This document shows positions 17,454-28,582 of a DNA stretch of 39,016 nucleotides, one piece after another (the stretch's first letter is position 1; the number at the start of each line of letters is the position of its first letter). The stretch is from Chromera velia. Taxonomy: Eukaryota; Sar; Chromeraceae. Below the pieces are notes generated by a model that worked only from the letters and a program-made list of their open reading frames with translations, did no database searches and was not told the DNA's origin. The stretch covers positions 1-39,016 of the forward strand of contig JAHBMJ010000894.1 in NCBI GenBank assembly GCA_018398765.1. Reading direction: 5' to 3'. Made by a program: the position numbers and the translations under genes.

Positions 17454-19447
17454 GTGCGCTTACGACTGCGTAGTTCCCTCCTTGCGATGCGCCTGCAGCT
17501 CGGCCCTCACAGCTGAGTTTTGCCCGTACGTCCGTGGACGCATTGACAATCGGTTTTCCATTCCCCACACCCCCCCGCTCCCCCCCCCGACTGCAGGCAA
17601 CGCTCACCCCTGACACGAACATGATTGTCCACTCAATCCTGTTCATGAAGTTCAAACGTCAGTCTTTTTTTTTTTTGAATTTATGAAAATAGATAAGTAA
17701 ATATGAACAAATAAATGAGAATAAAATCATGATTGTTCACTCAGTTCTGTTCATGAAGTTCAAACGTCAGTCAGTCAGGCAGTAGGTGTGAGTCAGTCGC
17801 CCGCAGTAATGTCTTTTTCTATCGCCTGCTGAGTAAAACTGGATGGATGGATCACCAGCTGAGTCGCTCGAGGGTCGCCAGAAAGACCCGATGCATCCAT
17901 GCAGAGTGAAGAGAAAGATGAGAGAGAACTAACGTGGCGAGACTTTTGCTCGCTTGCACCAGATAGGCAGGCAGGCAGGAAGGCAGGCAGTAAGTATTTC
18001 GTGATGACGTAAAAGAAGCCGGTGTACGTTCATGAAGTCCGTTCGGTTACACATATCTTCTTCTGTGCATGTGCGCAGCCGATACATTCTTTCGGGTAAA
18101 GGATGCGGCAACACAAGCAAACGCCAACATTTGCAGGGTAAGCGAGAGACTTGGCATTGGCGGAGGTCGCTGCAGCTTTTTTTGCCGTCTCTTTCGATGC
18201 CGAACGAACAGAAGCCAATTGACCTCTCAATTCCCAAATTTTATTTCATGCTTGTAGAAATCAACGTGGTGTATATTTCCCGCCTTCCTGGTCGTTTGTT
18301 TGCCTTAGAATTGGCAGCTTGTCAGGGAGCGAGATGATAGACCAAACCTGGTTTTTGTGTGTAAAACACTGACGAGCCGATCAATGACAAAGAAAGTTCG
18401 TGAACTGTTCTTTTTGATCATCGCTGCATTTATCCATCCATTGCGGGTGAAGGAAGATGAGATTGATGGATCCCCTTCTGCTGCTCTTTCGGCTTTTTGG
18501 ATTTGTGTTGTTCACATCTCTAGAATGGAAATGCACTTTTTGTCAACTGGAAGTTGAACAGAGCGCTGTAAGTATCGTGCGATTGTTGCAGGGACTCGCG
18601 CAAGACTGGGACGGACTAAAAGTCAATGTGGTCAGTCAGTCAGGCAGTGATTGACTAAGTCGGGTACAAAGACGAAAAGGGGAGGTGCCAATGCGGAGAC
18701 GGGCGCGAAATGCATATCCTCCTCCGCCTACGTTTCCTTTTTCCCTTCGCTTCTTCTTCCTTCCTCCCCTCTTTCGTTTTCTTCCCCCCCCTCTTTTGAA
18801 GAGGCGGACTCACTGCACTGTTGCGGATCTCCGCTTGTTTTGTTCCATATCTGGGATCATTCTGTTCCTTCCGACTTCTGGAGGGGCAGCTTAGCAGTGA
18901 TTCAAAAAAGCGATCATTCATGCTCTGTGAGAGTCAGTGAGTGAACTGTTCCTTGATTCTTGCAGATCAACTACGACTTTGTGGGTCCTCACATCAACAG
19001 CGGCATCATCGCTCGGAACTTTACCTCCGAGGGCGAATGGGAACAGTACGCTGGGTGCGTGGGTTTGTTTTTCTGTTTTTTCGTGCTTGTTTTGTGCATG
19101 TGTTTGTGGCTTGCGGAAGTAATTCTGTATGTGAGTGAGTCTGTCTGCTGCATTTATGGAATGCAGACACGCCGCTCGCCCTCTCTCTCTTTCCTGCTTG
19201 TTTTCCCACCCACCCCTTTGCGCGGAATGAGTGCGTCCACAGTGCCGTCTCAATTTGATGCAGGAAGCTTGTCTTTGCAAAAAAATGTACACAAACAAAT
19301 ACATTTGTGTGTGTGTGTGTGTGTGCGTGTGCGTGCAGGATGTGCCCTGACTGCAAGGAGACATACACGAAAGGGCTCAGGTTCGGTGACCCCATCAGGA
19401 AAGGGTCCGGGGGGGCAAAGGCCGCGTGGGGAGACGAGAAGGTGTAG
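12800..19447 (+). CDS. PI-PLC X-domain (PLC-like) phosphodiesterase, 16 exons
   Basis: Predicted to cleave glycerophosphodiester head groups such as phosphatidylinositol. Exons: 12800-13157, 13703-13835, 14250-14333, 14390-14458, 14819-14915, 15271-15366, 15641-15678, 15882-15890, 15965-16065, 16175-16201, 16262-16320, 16907-16960, 17597-17657, 18079-18137, 18966-19054, 19339-19447. The phases agree and total 1443 nt, 480 aa. The N-terminus (1-110) is Cys/Trp-rich with a hydrophobic stretch (about 30-46) that could anchor it to membrane. Active-site motifs follow the bacterial-type Ca2+-independent pattern: PGSHDSGT (His122, Asp123), TGTRFFDLR (Asp162, Arg164) and [14 protein letters not shown] (His220). 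The second half has SMRPDK, then [13 protein letters not shown] and [17 protein letters not shown]. Exon 3 is the least certain: the donor at 14334 (GTATGT) restores phase, whereas the nearer GTAGTG does not. The exact substrate is unknown. Confidence 0.85.
15882..15890 (+). other. 9-nt microexon of the PLC-like gene
   Basis: CCGCTGGCC sits between a textbook acceptor (CTCTCCCCAG) and donor (GTAAGT). It keeps phase and adds three residues (RWP with the flanking split codons). Skipping it also keeps frame, so it may be optional. Confidence 0.6.
16635..16703. other. assembly gap (run of N) flanked by poly-G
   Basis: 69 N bases in PLC intron 11 with runs of G on both sides. Exons 11 and 12 join in phase across it, so no coding exon is evidently missing. 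Confidence 0.98.
17256..17455 (+). repeat. long (GT)n microsatellite in PLC intron 12
   Basis: About 200 bases of GT/GC alternation with a higher-order GAGTGCTTGCGT motif repeated. Sense-strand (CT)n(GT)n compound tracts also occur after exon 7 (15719-15812) and exon 11 (16361-16413) of the same gene. Confidence 0.95.
17621..17772 (+). repeat. 44-bp tandem duplication of the end of PLC exon 13 with its donor
   Basis: 17621-17664 (the exon end from ATGATTG through the GTCAGT donor) recurs at 17729-17772 with three transition differences. Here the duplicated edge is the 3' end of the exon, and the copy carries its own GTCAGT donor in the downstream intron. Confidence 0.92.
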
Positions 19448-20950
19448 GGAGCCCTACAGGGGGGGGTTCGTTGGTAGGGGGTGCATGTAGGCATTTGCGT
19501 TGCGGGCTGTCCTTTTTTCTTTTCCGCAAGGCAAATGAGTACACAAAAGAGGGGGGGGAGAAGAGCAGGGCACAGACGGGCAGGACTGGTAGCTTGCTTG
19601 TTTGTTTCCCTCGGTGTTCTTGAGTGCATGGGAGTGGGTGCTGGGCGGGTGAGTGGGTGTTGGGTGGGATCGCGGCGTGCAGTAAGTGAGTGCGGAGTTC
19701 CGAGAGCCTCGAGGGCCGATGCATGGGAGAGAAAGAGAGGCGAAGAGTTGGAGAATGGAATCATCTGTAAAAAAACAATTCAGGAAAGACCAGAAAGACA
19801 TTTAGTAGAAAGACACCATGCACAGTGAGTAGCTTTCAAGAAGAAGAAGAAGAAGGGGAAAATCGAATCGATCGATGCGTCGATCTATCGAAGTCTTGGA
19901 AGGAAGAAAACCAGATGGATGGATGGACAGACAAACAATGAAGGAAGGAATGAATGAATCGATTCATCCAGCAAGCATGCAATGAATCAATGGAAAAAGA
20001 AAAAAACGGGAAGAAACCCCCACTGGCAGGAGAGAGGTCCGACAAATGAGCCTGTCAGTCAGTCTGTCTTTCTTACTCCCCCCTTTCCTCTTTGGAACAC
20101 TATCTGACGGAGACTATTCCTCGCCCTTCCCCTTTCTTTGTCCGCCTTCGCCCTATACCCTCTCATCGTCTAAAATGCCCTCTATCTCTCTCAAATCACT
20201 TCAAACAACCACTCCACGTTCTTCCTTCTTGCTGCTCTCCTGCTCTGCATCACTGTTGTTGTCAAAGAAAAGAAGAGATGCAGAAGAAGGGCGGAGCGCA
20301 GAAGCATCGCGTGGATCCATCCATATCCACCCATCCGTCCGTCCAGGTCCAGTAGACTGGCAGGCGCGCAGACAGAAAAGTCTTTTCGGTCTGCTTAATT
20401 GTCTGTCACACACGCACTCACTCCCCAGTGATTCCTCTTCTTGAGAGTCACACGCCCCTTCTTCCCTCTGTCTCCACTCTGTGTGAGGATTCCGTCTCCT
20501 CCGACAATGATCTGACACAAAGGCAGACAGACTGGCAGTATACCAAGACAATATCCCGAAGACAAAAAGAAACAAAAGAAGCTTTCAGTACCATTAGCAT
20601 CTTCCCAATGTCCCGTTCAACTTTGGACTTTTTCGGGAGAGAAGGAGAGGCGTACGACGAAGGTGGGCGTGCATGCAGAGGGAATTGATCGATCAGAAGG
20701 ACGACAGCATCCAGCGAGACAGACCAATCATTGCAGGTCGATCCATGCACAATGGATGGAGGGAGTTCTTTCTACTCGAAGAATGAATGACACACAAAGA
20801 TGGATAGCTAGGAGTCCTAGCTTAATTCAACTTCATGTGCCCCGCCATAATGGTGAATAATTCGCTTGTGCTTGATTCATCATCAAATCAATGTGTCGCA
20901 ACAGCACGGGTAGCTCAGGAGATAAATACGTGCATACACACGTGAGTGTG
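19448..20950. other. intergenic, 3' flank of the PLC-like gene
   Basis: No supported gene. The stretch contains short (GGAT), (GAA) and GATCGATC-type simple repeats. Short open frames on both strands look like composition artefacts (Ser/Arg/Lys-rich, no recognisable domain). Confidence 0.5.
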
Positions 20951-20951
20951 A

Positions 20952-20994
<43 letters not shown>

Positions 20995-21030
20995 TGTGCG
21001 CGCGCGCGCGTGCGTGTGTGTGCGCGTGTG
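20951..21030. repeat. compound microsatellite (CT)n(GT)n(GC)n
   Basis: CT alternation, then GT, then GC and GT, in the same CT-then-GT order seen in introns of the plus-strand genes, but here in an intergenic region. Confidence 0.95.
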
Positions 21031-21039
21031 CGCATGTAT

Positions 21040-22220
21040 GTGTCTTTATGTCATCTCACCCATTTATAGTTCTATAATGTAATTATATATAGGTTCATAA
21101 CTTTTTTTGTATAAGTTTGTTTATATGCTTTAATTTGATGATGATGATGATGTGACTTAACCCGCCAGCCATCGTGTCCCAATGGCAAAAGGCAGTCTGT
21201 GAGCATTCATGTCATATTGCAAGCTAGCAGCACGCTAACGATTGCTTACCTAAAGCGGCCGAACTTTATGACTACTAGCTAGTAAAACACTGCCGCCTGT
21301 CACTGCGCCTCAGGATGGATCAGTCTGGTCCTAGGCATGCAGTAATGAGGGCACTGGCCTTTCGGGTGTCCCTCTGAAGAAGAAGCGAGAAGTACCGCCT
21401 TACGTGCTCCTCGGCCTGCCCCATCCTCCTACCCCCTCGGGCCTCCTGTCTCTTTCCATACTCACACACTTCTTCTATCGACATACGCTCCAAACGCCTA
21501 TACCAGAGATCACTCAATCTCCCTCGCGGCACCTCCGTTTGGATACAAGTTGTCAGACGGTGAATCGGGTCGTCAATCAATTTTTCCCCACTTTTCTCTT
21601 CACAGTTTTTATAAATTGATTCAATCCTCCCCTCATGGTTTGCCCGCCCTCCAACAATGGCGTACAACAAAGGGCGGAAAACCACCCCGGAGAATTTATA
21701 CATACCTGGTGATATTATTATTTTTTTGTTTTTCTGTTCGATTTAGATTGCAGCTTGATATACAGGGAGCAAATCTAGCTTAGGTTGTTAAAATGGTGTC
21801 TCTCTTTCCTGGAAGGAGTCTTTCAATCTGGATCTGATCCTGAGACTTCTTAAATGAATCTTAACAAATTTGTTCTTCAATTAATCATCTTTATTTTTTA
21901 AAAAAAAAATGTAAAATTTTAATCTGCATAGCCTGTATTGACTATTAAAGTTTTTTTATCTATTTGAAAGACTATTTCATTTATGAATCTGTTCATAAAA
22001 CTGGCTGCCTATCAAAGGTTGTCAATGATGGCTCTAAACCGTTCTGTGTATTAAGTAAATTTATATTAATAGCACGCTAGCTGCCGAGCCATGCAGCTTT
22101 TCTTTTTTGATGATTGGGAGTTTTGGTATGCATGCTGCGTCCCTATATACAAGGGGCGGATCTACCCTAGTTTGTCCGATTGTCTAAAACACGTCTGTTT
22201 TTTCACTTAAATTATACGGC
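21040..22220. mobile_element. AT-rich segment, possible degenerate transposable element
   Basis: About 1.2 kb of clearly more AT-rich DNA than its surroundings, with (GAT)n and T-run motifs. It contains a minus-strand open frame of 127 codons (21320-21703) that is Arg/Glu-rich and not recognised. Normal composition resumes at about 22230. Transposon origin is inferred only from composition and lack of neighbouring gene signals; no terminal repeats were found. Confidence 0.3.
21320..21703 (-). CDS. hypothetical 127-codon open frame in an AT-rich segment
   Basis: Opens with ATG at 21703 and stops at 21320. The start is hydrophobic (FSGVVFRPLLYAIVGG) and the rest charged with many Arg and Glu. 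I do not recognise a family. It stands alone, without evident splice partners, inside a segment of different base composition. It could be a fragment of a transposon protein or a chance open frame. Confidence 0.25.
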   Translation of the reverse strand: MYKFSGVVFRPLLYAIVGGRANHEGRIESIYKNCEEKSGEKLIDDPIHRLTTCIQTEVPRGRLSDLWYRRLERMSIEEVCEYGKRQEARGGRRMGQAEEHVRRYFSLLLQRDTRKASALITACLGPD

Positions 22221-22626
22221 TCAAGGGTACGTCTGCCGAGCAATCTCTACCCTTCGCCTTCGCAATTTCCGAAATTGATTTCGCAACCTCACATGCAACC
22301 GGGTCCATCGCAAGTAATATGTTGTCCCCAACCGGCGCTCCATCCGCGTATCGGTCCCATGCACCGATATAACTTCAAACATGCATGCACCATGCACCTG
22401 TAGCGTTTACTTTTGTCAGACTTTTGACCTAGCTAGCTGCACTCAGGAGATCAGCTGTCCGGGTGTGTCAGCCATCACAAAGCCGTCCAATAGAAGCTCT
22501 GTAGCCCCACAGAAACCGGAGTACCTCAGGCTCAAACCTCGGGACTCACTGTGTGCAGAAAGGAATCGGCGTCAGAGGCCGTCATCTAGCCATCCAGTCA
22601 GCAAGTCGGCCAGCTCGGCAGCCAGG
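22221..22626 (+). promoter_or_regulatory. 5' flank and likely 5' UTR of the amino acid transporter gene
   Basis: The frame of the transporter's first exon stays open upstream to an ATG at 22381, which would add 82 hydrophilic residues. The ATG at 22627 is preferred because it is followed by an ordinary short acidic cytosolic N-terminus before the first membrane segment; the choice is not certain. Confidence 0.45.
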
Positions 22627-24569
22627 ATGGCGAACGACGATGCAGGCCAGGGACAGCAGGTTGAGAGAGGGACCACAGAGCTTCTCTCTGGAGAGATCCT
22701 CTCACCTCACCCAGACTCTCCAAGTAGAAAGGTCACGCCGCCACAACTTGTCTTCGGATTGATTGCCACCATTGTAGGCAGCGGCGTACTCGCACTCCCT
22801 CTGACAATCGCAAAGTGCGGCATCGCCTTCGGTCTCATCGCCATTGGATGTGCAGGTGTGTATCTGTGTATGTCTGTGTAAAAATGCGGAAATCAATGCA
22901 GCGCCTTCTGCGTAGCAGACAGAAGATTCAGTCTGAATCAATCCTACAGGCATTTGTGCATTCTGCATGGGGGCCTGCAAGACAGCTAGCGATACAGCAC
23001 AACAAAATTAATGTTTCTTGTCGTTCTTTTCTGACGAGAGATGACTTGGTGGTACACATGACTCTACGTCACCGATCTATATATATGTGTTCGTGCCCTT
23101 TTTCGTTTGGATGTGTAGAACTTCGTGGATGCATATATATTTGTGCATGCATGAACGGGCCCGGGTGAATACATGCACCGTGGTCCTATTCGTCATACCC
23201 TGTGTGGAGCTGTCTGCTAAATTTTCTCTTCCCCTCTGTCTGCGCGTCTCCTCTGTGCCTTCTCCGACGTGTGCGTAGGCGGATTTCACTTTGGGAAATC
23301 CGTCTACGCCTTCTGTCGATGCTCTCGCCCCCGTTTTCAGCAGATTGTCGATCCGCTTGCCTCTGTTTCTGCCCGTCTCTCTGCAGGACTTCTGAATGTG
23401 ATGTCTCTGGATTTGCTGATTGCGTGTGCGAGAAGGACAGGTCAGTTAGTCGGTCTTCAAGTGGAAGGAAGAAGCGGGGCGTTGAGAGAGAGCTCTCTTG
23501 GTGCTGACCCGTTGTTTCGGATTATGCAAAAAAATATTTGATTGAATCTTCCATTCTGCATCGGAATCTTTCGTTTTCCCTTCCGCTTCTGTCTGTTTCT
23601 TTCTCTTTCAAGCCTCTCTCTTTATGGGCGGATCGATGCAGAAGCACAGCACAGAACATTCGTGCGAGAGGATGTGGATCGATGCAGAAGCACAGAACAT
23701 TCGTGCGAGAGGATGCATGAGTCATTCAGATGCATCATGCCCCTGAGAACTTTCTAGTCAAAGTGCACATCTTCACACGTGCGCATACGTACAGTACCAC
23801 CACCGCCACTCTGTATGATCGTGCATCTGTCGGTCTCTCTGCATGCAGGCACGAACAGCTATGAGGAAATTGCAGAGTGCGCCTTCGGCAGCTTTGCCCG
23901 TCTGATCACCGTCATCGTCAGCATCACCCTTCTGTTCCTCGTCGTCACTGCGTACATCCTCACGGTCTCCGACATCGTCTCTCCCCTGATGCTCGCCTGG
24001 CTTCCCGAGGAGACTTTGGACTCCATCGGGGGCGCCTTCTGGATGGAGAGGGGCATCAAGCTGATCACTATCCTCCTCGTCTCGCCCCTCACCTACTGCC
24101 GCAACCTCTCGGCCCTCCGTCACGTCAGCTACGTCGTGTTCACAATGGCGGCGTTGGTCACGACGGCCGTGATTGTGAACGTCGTGCCGATCCTAGGCAA
24201 AGAACACACCACGTACGTGACGAATGATGAAAGCGAAGTGAAGCCTGTTAGAGTGGGGCCCGACTTTGCTGGGATCCGGCTGTGGCCTGCTGCGGTCACC
24301 GGCATGGCTGATGTCGCGTTTGTGCTCCCCGCACTCATTCTTTCAATGATGAGCCACCCGAACGCACTCCCCCTTCACAGCGAGCTCGCACAACCAACCA
24401 GAAGGAGAATCCGACTGATCATTTTGGCCACTGTCTGTCTGTGTGTGGTCCTCTACTCTGTCATCGGGACATTCGGGTATCTGTGGGCCTCCTCTGCCAT
24501 CTGTGGGAGTCTGGTGCTGAACTTCCCTCCAGAGAATAAATTCATGATGGTGCGTGCGTGCGTGCGTGC

Positions 24570-24601
<32 letters not shown>

Positions 24602-24693
24602 TTGTGTGTGTGACGTCGAATGTTTGTTTTTTTGCCACCAGAACAGTGAAAGAATCCTCTCTTTTTCTCCCGCTCCCGCTCTCGCTCTCTCTC

Positions 24694-24768
<75 letters not shown>

Positions 24769-27029
24769 ATGACCTGCAACGAATTTCTCCGCACAAAGAG
24801 ACTTGTGTGTGCCGTTGGTCTGTGTTTACTCCGATAGATGGGACTTCTTTTTGCTTCCCTTGTCATCAATTTTCTGTCTTTCTCTCTCTCTTTTCAGATT
24901 GGGCGTCTAGGCCTGGGGTTTGCCTGCATGTTGAAGATCCCCCTCTTGCTGCTGCCTCTTCGGATCTCCTGTTGGAAGCTGGTCGAGTTGGTGCAGTCTG
25001 CCCGGAAGGGCTATTGGGTGGGGTGCTCGGGTGTTCCTCTGGAGGAATTGGGGCCATCACCCCCGCCGTCCCCTCCTGCAGAATTGGCAGAGGCGGCGGA
25101 CAGACAACAGATCGTCACACCAACGAACGTTGTGCTGCTTCAGAGCACGCCGACGCAGGGAGGGGGGGGGAATCTGGAAGCGGGAGGAGGGGGGAGTCCT
25201 CTGGGTAAGGGGGAGGGGGAGTCACCCGCAGGGGGGATTGGGATGGCCCAAGCTGCGAGAGATTTGTTAGTGCCTCGAGAGGGAGGAGGAGCGGGAGGGG
25301 GACCCAGATCGAGAGGTGGGTGAGTGCCTTGTTTGGATTGCGCATGGAACTCATCGCATATCATGCATGCAGGCAAGAACTGGATTTTGGCTGCAGTGTC
25401 CAACCAAGCCCCTTTTGATTGTGCTCGAGTGGGCGCCATTCGGGAAGAGAATGGGGTTTCCTGATAGACCAGAGAGATAAATATATTGTCGTTGCTTGAT
25501 GCGAAAGAGAAGGAGAGACCCACCCTCGCTCTTTTTTTCCTTCCAAAAAAAGAAAATGACGAAGAAGAAGAATATTTGGGCGATCGATGCGGAGGGGAGG
25601 GAGGAGGGACACTGCATTTGTATCGATTGTCTGTAGTAGAAAGTACTACATGCATTTTTGTCCCTGCAGAAATTTTCCTTCGGGCTGCGTCTTTGTGAGT
25701 GCAGGAAGAGACGCGAGCGTGTTCATGTCCATTCGCTCGGGGGACGGCGCGGGCGTCGGAGACATGTCATTTGTGAGCGTGGACAGACACAGCCTCCTGT
25801 ATGACGTTGCCACAGGGTCTGTTGATCGTCTAAGTTTTCGTATCTATCCATCATGTCTGATCGAAAGGTGGCTGCGTGCCTCTTTTGCTTGCTTGTGATT
25901 CCGTTCTCTTCTCTTCTCTTTTCTTTGTGTGTAGCTAGCAATCTGCGCTCTTGATTTTCTTGGGTACTGACTGACACAGGGACAGCAAGACAGAGACAGA
26001 GAGAGACGACACGGAGAAGGAATTCTCCAATTGTAGAGATTCTGTACTTGATGATGTTCTGAAGAAGTGAATAGAGAGCAAAAAAACTCGTGCACGAAGA
26101 ATGACATTTGCTGTTCATCTCACCATGCAGTAGCTCGAGTCCCTGTTGTCGTCTCTTGCGTCTTCTTGCCGTCAATTTGATTTCTTTGTGTGCAGGTGGG
26201 ATGTCCCCACTCCCGGCCACCAGGTGAACGAGATGCCCTCTACTGTTCTCATCGTTTTGACCTCTCTTCTGCTGGTTGCACTGGCGGTGATGGTCCTCTC
26301 TGTGTCCTCCATCGTCTCCGTGTGGGCTCTTGCGGGTCTGTGGGTCGGGGGGTGGGCTGACGTGGCAGAGTTGAAACAATTTCTTTCGTGGCACATTGAT
26401 TGCTTTGGGGACACATCGGCATGCACTGTGCTCATTCATCTGTGTCATAGAGCAATTGAGTATGAGAATTAAGTCCTGAAAGCAGGGGGGAGGAGAGCAA
26501 TTCGTGTGCGCATGGAAATCATACATCATCGCCACATCTGTTTTTTCATAGTTTGGTGTCTTCTCTGATCGTATCTCCGCGAACCAGCGAGTAAGACTCC
26601 TTGCAGCAACTTCTCAACTTGTGTGTATCGACGATTTGTTCGCAGAAGGAAGGATCTTTGTCGAAGACAGTCCACTCATGTGAAGTCATTCTTGTCGCAT
26701 TCGATATTTCAGAAATGAAACAGGTGGAAACTGTCTTCTATCTCGGCCTTCTTTTCTTACAGGGTCTTCCTGCGGAATTTCGTTTGCGTTCATCATGCCC
26801 CCCTCTTACTTCCTGCGCATTCGGAGACAAACACCCTGGAATGCCCGGAAGGTCTGTCCGTGGCTGACTCCGGCCGGACAAGGCCTTGTATTAATACGTT
26901 TGTTTAGATGTCGTTCTTTTAATTGTCTGACCGGATCTTTCCTTTCCTTTGCGTCCACTGTTGTTCGTTTGTAACTGAACCATGAGAGAAGAACAGAAAA
27001 CATCTTTTTCTTTACCTTTTTGCATGTTC

Positions 27030-27070
<41 letters not shown>

Positions 27071-27320
27071 ATGTGTGTGTGTGTGTGTGTATGTGTGTGT
27101 GCGTGCGTGTCCGAATGTGTTCGTGTGTGTGTATGTATGTGTGCGTGTGTGTGTGTTTCAGCCTGCCTGGTCCAGAACACGATACATGGGCACGTGCCTG
27201 CAGATAGGCGCCCTCCTGATGCTGGTGGGTGCCATCCCTATGGGTGTCCTGGCAGTCCACCAGGCCCTCCTTCATCTGAGGGACTCCACCTGTCCGGCCA
27301 TAGAGGAGGTCACCAGGTGA
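22627..27320 (+). CDS. amino acid transporter, AAAP/SLC38-like, 8 exons
   Basis: Membrane carrier of the amino acid/auxin permease family, probably moving neutral or cationic amino acids with H+ or Na+. Exons: 22627-22855, 23387-23440, 23849-24549, 24898-25319, 25670-25816, 26196-26335, 26763-26851, 27162-27320, all in phase, 1941 nt, 646 aa. About 40 cytosolic residues precede TM1, which carries the family's GSGVLALPL motif. I count 11 membrane segments, the usual AAAP number. TM2 spans exons 1-2, TM3 to TM7 are in exon 3, TM8 is in exon 4, TM9 in exon 6, TM10 (SSCGISFAFIMPPSYFL) in exon 7 and TM11 in exon 8. Between TM8 and TM9 a roughly 180-residue insert, rich in Gly and Pro (exons 4-5), is much longer than usual. 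The protein ends EEVTR then TGA. The substrate cannot be read from sequence. Confidence 0.9.
23628..23718 (+). repeat. direct tandem duplication of about 45 bp in transporter intron 2
   Basis: The block from GATCGATGCAGAAGCACAG to GCGAGAGGATG is present twice in succession, differing by a 5-base CACAG insertion. It does not include an exon edge. Confidence 0.9.
24550..24763 (+). repeat. (GCGT)n/(GT)n and (CT)n(GT)n tracts in transporter intron 3
   Basis: The donor of exon 3 is itself the start of a GTGCGTGCGTGCG repeat, so the splice site is embedded in the microsatellite. A (CT)n(GT)n compound tract follows at about 24676-24763. Confidence 0.93.
27034..27156 (+). repeat. (CT)n(GT)n tract directly before the last transporter exon
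   Basis: CT alternation then about 90 bases of GT, ending GTGTGTTTCAG at the exon 8 acceptor. The acceptor has a very poor pyrimidine tract apart from this repeat. Confidence 0.93.
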
Positions 27321-28582
27321 ACATTAAGAGAAAAAAAGGAAAGAGAGACAAGGGGAAGGAGAAGACAGGGGGGAGAACGGTGTGAGAAGGGAAGAGGAGC
27401 GGGAAGAAAAGCAAAGCGCGTTGCACAAAAAGATTATCTATCCATGTAGAACTGCCCATCCATCGATGTGTCCAGCAAGATTGATAGAGGGGGCTGAACA
27501 TCAGAGAAGAAGGATGGAAAGAAAGAGAACACAGAAGTCAGTTGAGGTCTGCATGAGTACAGATTTAATTTTATCGGTGGAATTCCAGATGGAATTAATT
27601 AAAGAGATCCACAATTCAAGCAAAGCAATGTCAGCTCGGAGTTTGACTTTAAACTTGAATTTAAATTATGTCATTATAATGATTTTCAAATTACTTTAGT
27701 TTAGTATTTTAAACTATATTTTAAATTACTTTAAATTGCTCTACATTGCTTTAGATTATTTCACAACACTAAGTTAAATTACTTTATATTACTTTAAAGA
27801 AAGAATTTTGAGCCGAAATATTATTCAATTGGAAATAATGATACTACTTTAAATTACTCAGCTAAAATACTTAATTTATGTAACTTTAACTTGCAGATCG
27901 AGAACACTTGTTTTTGTCTAGATTTTTCTAAACTAGATTACAGTCTAGATATCAAACAAACTCTACAACAAACTTTTTAAGTGATTTTTCAAAAGTTTTA
28001 TTTTATAACTTATGGTTTGAAATCAAACTTTAAACTTTATTTCACTTTAAAACTTTACAAACCATACCTAGCCAGTTAGCTTTATCAGTGAATCATCACT
28101 TGCATAATCATTAGGTATTCAAGCAGGTGTCTATAAATAGATCCACTCCATTTAACACGCCCACCTGCCCTACTAGTAGCACCTGCTTTACCATAGCTTT
28201 AAGCTTTTGAATTGAAAAACAGAGAATTCTGTAAGAAACTATTTTAGGGAACATGACAGAAGGATCGACAGAAAAGGGGCAAAAAGGGAAAGAAGGAACG
28301 AAGAAGGGAACTTGACGGAAGGCTAAAATGCATCAATGAAGGAAGAAAGTGAGGGGAGGGTCTAGTAATTGGAGCTAGAAAACGCTAGTTGGTAGATCTT
28401 CCACTTCTTCTTTCTCAATCTCTTTAATTCTTGTGTCCGCCTCCCTTCTCGGATTCTATGAGCAAGAAGAACCAACGCTCACCCCCCTCAGTGAAAGGAT
28501 GTCTTCTGCGCGTACCCCTCCAAGTCCGGATTTTCTTTCCCCACCGATTTTCAATTTTCGACTACGTTGAACTTCACTGCGA
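27321..28582. other. convergent intergenic region with an AT-rich island
   Basis: Both flanking genes end into this region. 27546-28250 is very AT-rich, with repeated TTTAAATTACTTTAAATT-like words and a TATA-like CTATAAATAG at 28131-28140. 28251-28440 is purine-rich (GAAGGAACGAAGAAGG type). No open frame of note. The island may be a degenerate mobile element or an AT-rich spacer. Confidence 0.5.

Noticed and set aside
20907-20925. tRNA-like A-box word GGGTAGCTCAG
   Set aside because: No matching acceptor stem, anticodon arm or T-arm follows; the next sequence is a CT/GT microsatellite.
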